This document shows, piece by piece, positions 45,416 to 55,314 of a stretch of DNA of 64,000 bases. The notes beneath the pieces are model-generated. The model saw only the letters and a program-made list of their open reading frames with translations, was not told the DNA's origin and did no database searches. The DNA is taken from contig OX637333.1 of the NCBI GenBank assembly GCA_951799405.1, forward strand, positions 14,445,960-14,509,959. The letters are read 5' to 3'. Within the stretch, counting starts at the first letter, position 1; each line of letters begins with the position of its first letter. The position numbers were made by a program, and so were the translations under genes. This DNA is from Agapetus fuscipes (Eukaryota > Arthropoda > Insecta > Trichoptera > Glossosomatidae).

Positions 45416-45565
45416 GGTCAGTTTGCTGCAAGTTTGATTTGTACTTTGTCATGTCAAATATGACAAAATAACTTTATTGCAATATTGCTGCAATCTTGCA
45501 TTTTCATCATGTTTCAAATATGAATAAACAAGTTTGCTTTTTGTTTGATACAAACTTGCGTGACG
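45416..45565. repeat. left subterminal repeats of the CACTA element
   Basis: Several short copies related to GCAAGTTTG occur in both orientations (CTGCAAGTTTGATTTG, ACAAGTTTGCTTTTTG, ACAAACTTGCGTG) within 150 bp of the left end. The same core is dense at the right end. Confidence 0.7.
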
Positions 45566-47038
45566 GGCTGTCAAAAATACGGTTAGCAGTGTTGCCGTTT
45601 TATCGAGAGTAATTGCAGTGGTAGGGAAAACGGTTGAAAATAATATGGTTGTGTAGAGTACATTTCAAGAATCACAATCATATATATTTTTAAGTAGTAA
45701 AAATAAAAATATCATTGATAATCTTCAAAAATAAAATGCGGAGAATTTGAATCCCCGCCAAAAATGCAGGGTGAACGGCTAGGGACATGTGTCGTCATTT
45801 TGACGACAAACGTCGCTGTCAAACTGACTACCTGGGTCATTTGACACCTAAACTCCGAAGATCTGACGACATATCCGCCCGAATAAAGAAATGACATGTT
45901 TTAGCGGAAATGGAAAATACGCGAATTTCAAAGAACTATAAATTAAAAACTAAGCCACACATAATTTTTCAAAAAGGCAAATGCATTTAAAAAAATATAT
46001 AGTCTACCATTTTATGAAATAAAATAAAAAAGTGAAATTACCCTATTTCCATCTCTTTTTTTGATAAAATCTGGCGACTTTTGGTTTTGCCCAGCGGCAG
46101 CACTGATATAAGACACGAGCTGTGGACCACAGAGTATGTAGGTTTATAGAGGGCGGTCTTAGAACAAAAAAAATGTAACCAAGTAGTATTATTTATATAT
46201 GAAACGATGGGTAGCGCCAGTAACTACCCTACGTGTCTAGACAAAACTAAACTATCATCATAATATCATTCTATATTATTACTGTTCTACTCAGTTGGCG
46301 AAGTAAATAAAAACAATTGAAGATGGTAAAACATATTTTATTTAAAAAAAAAACTTCAAATAGCACAACTTAATTACATTACAACAATTGATTATAAATT
46401 ACATTTATGTTATAAATACATTTTCTTCTTTTTTAATGTGTTATTACTTATTTTTCTATCATAATATTATATACATTGTGACTTGCTCAATTCAAATTTA
46501 ATAATTATGTCCATAATCTGATGTTGAAAAGATATATCACATTTAAGATTTACACTAAATGTATTCCCACAAGAAGACACATTTCACACTTATAAAGTAC
46601 AACTTTTCTAAAAAAACAGTTCTTCATTTCATACAAAAAGTACAGTCCTTCATTTCATACAAAAAGTACAGTTCACCCAAACTTTTTGTTTTTTCCAGTA
46701 AGTACATTACTAATCGTGAAATAGAAACGAATCCGATTACTTTAACTCCGTATTAAAACAAGAGGTACACAACAACGGCGACTGGACATTGTAAATTGCC
46801 AAATCACAAAATTTAAAGAATTTTCAAAAGGGAAGCGCTCCTTGCGTAGATTGCAAAAACACAAATGGCCGCCACATGGGGACTGGCGGTATACCTCGTG
46901 ACCAGACATGTGACCCAATCGGAGCTCTGATTGGTCGGAGAAACCGTGACTGTGAATAACTACCCAAATAATGTTGCCAGGAACCAAAATATGCCCTAAG
47001 TTTCCTAGGCATGCTGTGGACACAGAGTGCTGTGGACA
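45566..47038. other. CACTA element 5' region without recognised gene
   Basis: AT-rich sequence between the left end and the inserted hAT MITE. It holds an R290 fragment on the minus strand (about 46500-46600, TGTATTCCCACAAGAAGACA), two and a half copies of a 26-bp unit at 46620-46685 (CATTTCATACAAAAAGTACAG), and a GC-richer stretch at 46840-47040. It could contain the promoter or a 5' exon of the transposase. Nothing else was seen. Confidence 0.4.
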
Positions 47039-47046
47039 CGAGGTGA

Positions 47047-47721
47047 CAGTGTTGCCACCTTAGCCCTTTTGGGGCTAGATCTAGCACTTTTTACTGTAGG
47101 TGAACTCGTTGTTTAATGATTTAGCCCGAAAAGGGCTATCTAGCCCTTTTCAATTACTTAAAAATATTGTACGAAAATCTGAAATTTGCGCCATATGCTA
47201 ACATCGAACTTTCGCGATTTTTGTCATATATACTTATATTGTTTTTTTTTTTGGTAGATACCATTAATTGTTCGATTATGGCAGCATATCTCTATGCCCC
47301 ACCACCGCGCCTCACAAGATTCCTAAGGACATAATTAAAAAAGTGGGAGCAAAAAATACCACAGATTTAAATGAGCCATCTACTTCTTCTGCTCCGCCAA
47401 ATGATATTTTGGAGGATTCAGATGAAGACTTTGACTTTTGATTACTTTTTGGTATTTTCTGTTAAATTTTATTAGTTATTTTTTGTTGATAGCAAGGTAA
47501 ATAATTTTGTTTTAAATTTTGAATCTGTTTAATTTTGATTTGTTTTGGTTAATAGCTACTAAATGATTCTAAACGGAAAATTTGTTAATTTTAGTTTGTA
47601 AAATAACTAATATTTTTAATTTTTGAACCTAATTTTGAAAAAAATTATAGTGATTCAAACTAAAAATATTAGTCCGTGTTTTTTAGCCTTTTTTACACCA
47701 ACAACTAAGGTGGCAACACTG
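47047..47721 (+). mobile_element. hAT-type nonautonomous element inside the CACTA element
   Basis: Terminal inverted repeats are CAGTGTTGCCACCTTAG and CTAAGGTGGCAACACTG. Flanking 8-bp duplications are CGAGGTGA and CGACGTGA (one mismatch), as in hAT elements. Inside is a short possible coding tail (DLNEPSTSSAPPNDILEDSD) that may be a transposase C-terminal remnant. Confidence 0.8.
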
Positions 47722-48159
47722 CGACGTGACAGACACGGTGATTCACAGCACAATTAGGATAGATTGTGTCAAATGGTGACGCGCGTAAGTCCAGGCAAGT
47801 TATTTTTGTGAAAAACAAATTATAAATAGGTACTTTTTGTACAATATGGACACAATATACCGTGTTTAGGAATTAAGCATTGAAATTAAGTCTACTTTAC
47901 GTATTTGTTCTTATACCTACATACAGAACACAAAACGAGAACCTACTGATATAACCTCAAAAATTAACATGTTTGTTCCCAGCTATATTTTGTAATTCTA
48001 GAATGAATTCTAGTCAATTGTATGTATTTGTGCTGTGGACGTTGTGATTTTAGTGCAGGTCACGTAGTTTTAATCAAACTTTTTGATTGACGGCTTCTGA
48101 AATAGGTACTCTTCTTTTACAGATTGATTTTAAGTGGTTATATCTGTATATAAGTGGTT

Positions 48160-50235
48160 ATGTCTCGGAAACCATATTTGGAAATGTCCAGGCAAGGACA
48201 GTTAAAAAGAGCCAAAAGGGAAATGACAAGTCATCATAGTACAAATATAGACCACTCTGAGGTGGAAATTTCACTTTCTTACCAAGGAACTGTGCGGCCA
48301 GTTGATGAAAATGAATTCACAAATATTGATCCAAGTTCAGTTCCTTGTAATTCCAACTCCTCTCCAATCCAAGAACTTTTCCCGTCTAGTCACAGTTATT
48401 CAATTAACCATAATGTTTTTAACGAGCAGTGTCAACCAGATAGTGAGCATGAAAATCAAGTAACTCCTGTAAATGTGAATGATGCATTTGTAACTGGCTT
48501 AAGACATTGGGCTCTCAAATACCAAATAACACATGTTGCTATTACTGCATTGTTAAATATTTTAAGAAATCATATGTGTTTTGATTTGCCAACGGATGCA
48601 AGATCATTAGTAAAAACTCCGGTTAATGTCATTACTCGAATGGTTGAACCAGGACAATACTCACATATAGGCTTAGAAAAAAATTTAAGGAAAATTTTGG
48701 AATATGTCACTGAAAGTGTTAGTGAAATTCGTTTACTAATTAATATTGATGGAGTACCTTTGTTTAAAAGTAGTACAAATGAGTTCTGGCCCATTTTAGG
48801 CTCGGTCTATAATATTCCTTCAATCAAGTCAGTGGTTTTCCCTATTGGTGTCTATTGTGGCATTAAGAAGCCTAAGAGTTGTGCATCTTTTATGCAAGAA
48901 TTTGTGACCGAGGTAGTGAACTTGATTGAGTCAGGTTTGGATGTTAGCGGTAATAACATTAAAGTTACTGTTAAAGGTTTTGTTTGTGATGCTCCAGCAA
49001 AGTCTTTTTTATTAGGAGTCAAGGGACACACTGGTTATTATTCTTGCACAAAATGCAAGCAATCTGGGATTTATTTGCAAAACCGTATGACATTTCCTGA
49101 TTGTGATGCACAATCAAGAACCCATGGAGAGTTTCTTCAGATGGTTGATGAAGATTTTCACAATTGTAGAACTCCATTAACTGAGATTCCAGGAATAAAT
49201 TTTATCACATCATTCCCATTAGATTATATGCACCTTGTTTGTCTTGGAGTTGTGCGCAGTCTTATTTATTTATGGATGTTTGGACCAGTACCATTAAAAC
49301 TACCTGGACAGATTTTGAATAATATTAGTGTTGATCTTCTTGCTCTTGCTGAACATATACCATCAGAGTTTAATAGAAAACCACGTTCTTTGGAGGATAT
49401 AAGAAGGTGGAAAGCAACTGAATTTCGTCAATTTCTCCTATATACAGGGCCAATAGCACTTTTGAAAATAAAATCTGACTATTTATCATATTACAATAAT
49501 TTTCTTAGCCTTACTGTTGCGATTAGTATATTATTAAATCCTGAATATTGTTTCGAATATAACAATTATGCCAAGAATCTTCTAACTCATTTTGTTAAAA
49601 CCTTTATAAATTTATATGGCTCACAATTTGCGACTCATAATTTACATGGTCTCACACATCTTAGTGATGATGTATTTGAATTTGGTGCACTTGATTCCTG
49701 TTCTGCCTTTCCATTTGAAAACTTTTTACAAGTTTTCAAAAAGAATATTAGAAAAGGGGACAAACCCCTTCAGCAAATAATTAAAAGATTTGGAGAAATA
49801 TCAAATACTGACTTTTTGGCCAAAAATATATCACTATGTGATTATTCTCTTCCACATTACTCTAAACCTCATTCATCAGATTTACTATTGCCAGGCTGCG
49901 ATAAATTTCAACAATTTGAATCAGTAAAATTTAATTCCTTTGAAATAAACAGAAAACATCCAAACTGTTATTGTGTTTTAAAAGATGGTACTATCGTAAC
50001 AGTGTGCAATATTGTATTTTCCAAAAATATACAAGGTATGGTTATACTATGTCAGGAGTTTTCAACAAAAGAAAACTTTTTTTCTGCACCACTTATAGAA
50101 AGTTCACACATAGGAATTCATGTTGTAAAAAACAAATTAAAGCTATGTGAAAAACCAGTGAGTGACATTGTTGGTAAAGTCATAGTTCTTCCGTTCCAAA
50201 ATGATCACGTTGCTATAAAAATGCTTCATTCATAG
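48160..50235 (+). CDS. TNP2-like (CACTA/EnSpm) transposase
   Basis: A single-exon open frame of 691 residues from ATG 48160; a GTG two codons upstream is not needed. It should cut and rejoin the element ends. The N-terminal 110 residues are polar and Ser-rich with a basic start (KRAKREM). The core has the family's landmarks: NIDGVPLFKSS with Asp197, VCDAPAKSFLLG with Asp277, a YYSCTKCKQSG zinc-type pair (Cys296/Cys299), YMHLVCLGVVR with His358, and SAFPFENFLQVFKK with Glu520. The two Asp and the Glu are the likely DDE triad, which is inference by family analogy. An acceptor-like TTTTACAG at 48113-48120 suggests a spliced 5' UTR. An ATTAAA variant poly(A) signal follows at about 50384. No stops or frameshifts were seen, so the gene may be functional. 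Confidence 0.85.
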   Translation: MSRKPYLEMSRQGQLKRAKREMTSHHSTNIDHSEVEISLSYQGTVRPVDENEFTNIDPSSVPCNSNSSPIQELFPSSHSYSINHNVFNEQCQPDSEHENQVTPVNVNDAFVTGLRHWALKYQITHVAITALLNILRNHMCFDLPTDARSLVKTPVNVITRMVEPGQYSHIGLEKNLRKILEYVTESVSEIRLLINIDGVPLFKSSTNEFWPILGSVYNIPSIKSVVFPIGVYCGIKKPKSCASFMQEFVTEVVNLIESGLDVSGNNIKVTVKGFVCDAPAKSFLLGVKGHTGYYSCTKCKQSGIYLQNRMTFPDCDAQSRTHGEFLQMVDEDFHNCRTPLTEIPGINFITSFPLDYMHLVCLGVVRSLIYLWMFGPVPLKLPGQILNNISVDLLALAEHIPSEFNRKPRSLEDIRRWKATEFRQFLLYTGPIALLKIKSDYLSYYNNFLSLTVAISILLNPEYCFEYNNYAKNLLTHFVKTFINLYGSQFATHNLHGLTHLSDDVFEFGALDSCSAFPFENFLQVFKKNIRKGDKPLQQIIKRFGEISNTDFLAKNISLCDYSLPHYSKPHSSDLLLPGCDKFQQFESVKFNSFEINRKHPNCYCVLKDGTIVTVCNIVFSKNIQGMVILCQEFSTKENFFSAPLIESSHIGIHVVKNKLKLCEKPVSDIVGKVIVLPFQNDHVAIKMLHS

Positions 50236-50522
50236 CACTTCAAAATTGTAAATATAATTGTAAAACAATAATATCCTGTAAATATCCTATCAGTCATATA
50301 CTCCTATCATGACATTTTATCCTACCTTTATCTTTAATTGTTGCTTATGTCTAAACAAAAGTTAAAAAAAATGTATATTTATTATTAAATACAAAATAGT
50401 TGAGAATTCATTTCACAACAACAAATGGAACACACTCAGGTAACATAAATACATGCCTACCTAAGTACAAATGTGTACCTATATATATTTATCACATATA
50501 ATGTAGTTTCAGATTTCTAAAA

Positions 50523-53357
50523 ATGGACCCTGGAAAATTTGTCATTGTTACATTCGTGGATGAAGATGATGCTCCCGGCATAGTTGTTTCGAATTGGATA
50601 AAAGATAGCAACACTTGTTACTACCCCGATGTACGCAACGAGGAGATGAAAAATAAACTTTTAAAAAGGATGGCTGAACCCGAGATTACATGGCGGCAAT
50701 ATCATATAAAAATTCTTAAAGCATATGGTAAGTAGTTTAATTTCTTTATCTATAACTAGCTTTCTGAACTACATTTAACAAAAAGATTTCTAGAAGAGTT
50801 GTAGAGTCTGTGTGTGAATCTGGTAACTGTAGTGACAGCCTAGCAACCAAACTTTATTTAAATCTGTTAAGCCATTTAGGTGTAAAATGATCATCCCTAA
50901 TATCAACGCTATCTTAATACGAATTTTGCATTATATTTTCGCAACTGAGCTACACATATAGTATAACTTCTTGCCGTGTTATCCCCGAAAGGGTCGCATG
51001 TGGCGAGTTGAACCTATTTATTTTTACAGGTAAGGGGGCCGGCCTTACGCCAACCACTTCAGTTGAAGTGGAGGTTTCCCAGCTCCCGAGAGTGCTGGTA
51101 CTCATTTCTTGTGAAGGTTGAGTAAACCTTGCCGGTATTTTATTTTGGGGTTTGAATTAAACACCGAAACGGGAAATCATTTCTGACACCCTCGGTGGGA
51201 TTCGAACCCGAGCTTTCGGCATGGAATGCAAGCACTCTACCACCTGAGCTATCAACTATCGACATTTTACCTATAGTAATACTATTTTGTTTCCGTGGTA
51301 ATAAGTAGCCTATTTGTAAAGTCAGTGTTTGATCTATATAACCAACAAATAGTCAAATGTGCATTATTTGGCATTTATCATGTTAATGTGATAAGTGGAG
51401 CTAAAACATCCAAGTGGGTGGAAGTGGCATGTCAGTAACGGAGGCCCCATTTAATTGTGTAAATATAGTAAGTTAAGTAAAATGTGTCAAACTCTTTATG
51501 TTTCAGAAACTTATGGCGAAGCACGCTTACATTTAAAAAAAGCTGAAGAAACTTCCAATTTAGATTCAGATGAAGAAGTGGGGAAAAGGAAAAGGAAGAT
51601 TAATAGTATTTATTTGTCAGAGGACTCCAATTCGTGTGTTGATTACCCACCTTCAAAATCAACTAAGGCTGAACAAATTTTATCAAAAAAAAGAAATGAG
51701 TATATAAAATACCCAACTCCCCCTAAACCTAAATCAGCCAAGCAAAATATGCTAGCTACACAATTTGACGTAGATGAAATCAAACCATATGGTAAATATC
51801 TCATTTATTTTTGTTTTGATTTTTAAATGTGGACTACAAACACTCAACTTATTTCTTGTTGCATGTACTTGCTGAAAACATTAAATCAGATGTGGTGGAA
51901 CTTTCTGATATGCCGATGGAAGTAAACTCAACTGTGAATTTCAGTCATAAAGAAAATACGAGCTGCCCAACTGGTAAAATTTAAATTAATTTTAATTTTA
52001 TTTATTGTACATGAGGCAGTTATTTACTAACAAGGTATTGCTTATTGTTTTATTACAGGAGGCATTACAAGCAAGCAGTTTTCTATACAGCTGAGTCATC
52101 TAATTCAGATTGTGTCTGACCTAAGTAAGGAAGTAGCCCAACTAAATAGAAAAGTTGACTTACTGTTAGGGCGGTCAGGAGAAACTGCTAATACACATAC
52201 AGATGACAACCCAGCAATATCTGAACTATTGGCAAGTCTTCCAGTAAAAGATGATGCAAGTTTTGATCATTTTAATGATCAATTAAAAATAAGCCAGAAT
52301 AAACAGGCAATAGTATGTATAGGTATACGTAGTACTTTAAAATAGGCAAAAATTTATTTTCTAAAGAATGCTAATTTTTTATTTTTTCTAGATGTCATAT
52401 TTGGCTGGTATTGGAGGTAGAAACGTCCGCAGTCTGACAACTAATATCTTGAGAAGAATATTAATCGATGAAGTCGCAGAGGTATATTCTTTGACTGGGA
52501 AACAAATGAAAAATTCCTTCAAAAAATCATTTTTATGTACAGACACATATACATTAATATTTCGTAAGTATATTTGAAAACTTATTACCATCTGTTAGTA
52601 TGCTTACTATTTTCAATGATATTTAATTCATTGTAATCTTTTCAGAAATCTGCAAAAAAGTCTATGACGATGTGACTGAAGACAATCTTAGACAAGTAAT
52701 CAGTGATTGGCTAAATCAAGCTAAAGTCAGATTATCAAGGAGGTAATTTAAATTTTATGCATAATAGTTACATGAATAACCAATTTATCTAAAGGGTGGG
52801 AGGTTCTTAATTTGGTGCTTTTATATTTTTATGTGCTTCCATGCATAACTCCTTACAGGGCAAACCGATCTTGGTATTTTATAATATTTGCTTTAATAAT
52901 TTCTGAGAAAACGGAGTACTGTGGATTAAATTGCTAAAAAGAAAATTTAAACTGGTTATAATTAAGTCAGTACTTAGTGTATATTGCATCTATAGTAATC
53001 TTTAATCTAGGTTGCAAGGATATAATTCATTCAAAGATCTCAAATGTGTGCCCACAAACAAACACGTGTAGTTCGCGCTTACAAATGCTGAAGATGTACT
53101 TACAAATAAAATCCAAACCTCAAATGAACATAAGTCCTACAACTTTTGCCGACCTTCCCTGACACAGGGGTGACTTTGGCAAAGTGAACCATTTTTTACA
53201 GTATGGGGGGTCAGCCTCATACCAACCTATAAGTCAAGGCATCCTTAACTATAAATGTTTTGTAAGTATATAATTACTAAAAATAGCCTTGTTTCTTTGT
53301 TACAGAGCCGAGAGACAAAATAAAAACATAAAATTGATTGTTCCTCTACCTGACTAG
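50523..53357 (+). CDS. seven-exon DUF4806-type protein encoded by the CACTA element
   Basis: Exons by GT..AG reading: 50523-50727, 51507-51791, 51890-51973, 52059-52312, 52392-52563, 52646-52742, 53306-53357. Lengths sum to 1149 bp, a closed frame of 382 residues. Exon 1 is a small acidic domain (VIVTFVDEDDAPGIVVSNWI) with YYPD. Exon 2 is charged with a KRKRK basic patch. Exon 4 holds a coiled-coil-like segment (LSKEVAQLNRKVDLLLGR). Exons 5-6 hold LAGIGGRNVRSLTTNILRRI and a C-terminal conserved block that resembles DUF4806. AATAAA lies at about 53482, 125 bp after the stop. The exon 3 acceptor is weak. A SINE sits in intron 1 and an R290 copy in intron 6. By analogy with plant TnpA it may bind the subterminal repeats; that role is inference. 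Confidence 0.7.
50943..51262 (-). mobile_element. family B SINE inside DUF4806 gene intron 1
   Basis: GCAACTGAGCTACACATATA ... GGTGGGATTCGAACCCGAGC ... CACCTGAGCTATCAACTATC, nearly full length on the minus strand. Intronic, leaving flanking exons intact. Confidence 0.85.
52985..53240 (-). repeat. R290 copy in DUF4806 gene intron 6
   Basis: Full-length minus-strand copy ending CATACCAACCTATAAGTCAAGG. Intronic and harmless to the frame. Confidence 0.85.
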
Positions 53358-53764
53358 TGCGACCAAATTAGAACATTTTTAAAAAACAATAACATCGTTG
53401 TGCATCAAGCCTTAACTTCAGTGATGTAATTGGAAAATTCTCAGTGATCAAAGCCAGAAAAAATGTAGCTTTCATTCTTTCAATAAATTATCAGAACTCC
53501 GAAACACTACAATGCATCATGTAACTTTCATTTATGTGTACATGGTTTGTAGCTTTGAATTTAAGTTGATTTTAGTACGCTATTTGTAAGACCAATTTTT
53601 ACTTATGAAATATTTATTAGATTGTCCTTCATTAAGTTTTTTCTTTATAAACATGTGTTTGCTAGGTTTACTTCATTTTTACCTAAATGTTGTATCTTCT
53701 GCTTCAAGTTTCTACGACTGTTATTATTTTATCTGTGTGAATATTAAAATATTATAATGTAACA

Positions 53765-53945
53765 GGGAACTGTTACAGGGAAGGATGGCAAGAGTTGCAG
53801 AGTGTATGTCCATTTGAGATTTGGTTTTTATGTTGTAGGCTCACATGAGGCATGTGCAAGCGCGAACTTGTACATGTCTGGTTGTGGGAATGCATGTAAT
53901 GTGAATCTCCAATGTAACATATCTTTGCAACTTAGATTAGATTAG
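53765..53945 (+). repeat. R290 copy, 5'-truncated, in the CACTA element
   Basis: GGGAAGGATGGCAAGAGTTG ... CTTTGCAACTTAGATTAGAT. Confidence 0.8.
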
Positions 53946-54359
53946 ATTAAATTAACCACCAAGTTTCTAGACAGTTAATTTTTTATTAGTGTGAATATTA
54001 AAATTAAGCAAACAAAAATATTTACTTAAGAATTAATTTGTTCAATTATGTATTTAAGTACCAGTATTTAAAATAAATTTACAATGGCAATCTAAACACT
54101 GTCTTAACTCTTAAAACTTGTTTAAATGTGTGTTTGATGAAAAATAATTATAATAAAAGTTTAAAAATGTATATTGTACAAAAAGGGCTTTTTTTTTTTA
54201 ATGTACCTGAGTGTGACTATAGATACTATTATACAACTTTGTTTATACTATAAGCAAACTGTAAATAAAATAAAATAAAATTGTTTCATCTTTATATTCT
54301 TTGTTTTTTTTTTAAATATTATAACAATTAAAAAATAATATCAACATTTTTATATAATT

Positions 54360-54640
54360 TGCAGGAGCAAACATTTTGCAAGTTTGTCATAACAAGCTTG
54401 CAGAACTTTGTCATGACAAAGTTCCAGTAAGCTTGTTATGACAAAAAATTTGCAAGGTTGTTATAACAAGCTTGCAGAACTTTGTTATGACAAAATTCCT
54501 GCAAGCTTGTCGGTTGGAAACTAGAAAGTTTGATTCAAACTTGCCTCAAGTGTATATACTTGCCATGGTGAACTTGCAGCAAGCCTTCACTTTTGACAGA
54601 TCAAACTTGTTGCAAGTCAGATGCAAGTTTAAAATGCTAT
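54360..54640. repeat. right subterminal repeats of the CACTA element
   Basis: At least nine GCAAGTTTG / CAAGCTTGC-type cores occur, plus two near-copies of a segment of about 75 bp (ATAACAAGCTTGCAGAACTT at about 54391 and 54463) containing the palindrome-like TTTGTCATGACAAAG. They are probably binding sites for an element-encoded protein. Confidence 0.7.
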
Positions 54641-54647
54641 CTGGGCA

Positions 54648-55314
54648 TGTTGACCCCTTAAAAATAAAAACAAAGTAGGTAACAATTAAATTGAGTTTGT
54701 TCTTACTTTTTGATTAACAACATTTTTTTTTCACAGCGGTGTTTTTTTTCATTGCAACGTTTTAATTATGAAATTATTCCGTGAAAATTTTCACGGAAGA
54801 AACATGTTAATCCACTATTTTTTATAAGTCGTAAATAATTTCAGTCGTAAGGGAAGTTTTAAATTCAATGTTGGTCTCGGCAAATAAGCGCCAAAAACAA
54901 TGACATTATATAATGTTTACACAATATATACTACCAATGCAATATTAATGACACAATTGCAATATTGCATTCTGTTTCATGAAAATATTTTTGAGGTTAA
55001 GAACCCGTAATATATTTTCACAACTAACATTGGAATATTCAGCCTGTTTGTACAACACCACGATGAATTTTAAATTATCTGTATGATTCTTTTTTTTTAC
55101 CGACGCATAGTTAAACTTAACACGTATTAAAATATGATGTTTGATTAAACCGCAACAGCTAAATGCCATTAGAAGAAAAAGATTCTGTTTTGTTCAAAAA
55201 ATATTTTGTTCAAATGTGTGTAGAGACGGAAAACCGATAGTTGCCGCTAAAAATCGCTGTCTGACGTCACTATCGAAACTTATTCAAAAAATTGTCGTGT
55301 GTCTAAACTGAGCC
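54648..55314 (-). repeat. right arm (outer part) of the foldback-like element
   Basis: The reverse complement of 44079-44774, ending CTAAACTGAGCC. TGACGTCA lies at 55262-55269, 46 bp from the end. The minus strand keeps a 74-residue ATG frame (54945-55169, MAFSCCGL...), partly shared with the left arm. The arm is broken at 54647/54648 by the CACTA insertion. Confidence 0.8.

Larger units (their letters stand above)
45403..54647 (+). mobile_element. CACTA/EnSpm-type DNA transposon, apparently complete
   Basis: Ends are 13-bp terminal inverted repeats TGCCCAGATAGCA and TGCTATCTGGGCA. Inside each end are clustered GCAAGTTTG / CAAGCTTGC subterminal motifs, the arrangement by which CACTA transposases recognise their ends. 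The element carries a TNP2-like transposase (48160-50235) and a seven-exon DUF4806-type gene (50523-53357), both on the plus strand and both open. It sits inside the right arm of a foldback-like element. The other arm keeps the unoccupied site (revcomp of 44766-44783, AAAATAATTGTTAACC), so both element ends are fixed. With the 13-bp termini the flanks rejoin with no duplication. With 12-bp termini there is a 2-bp duplication with one mismatch (TT/AT). Confidence 0.85.
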
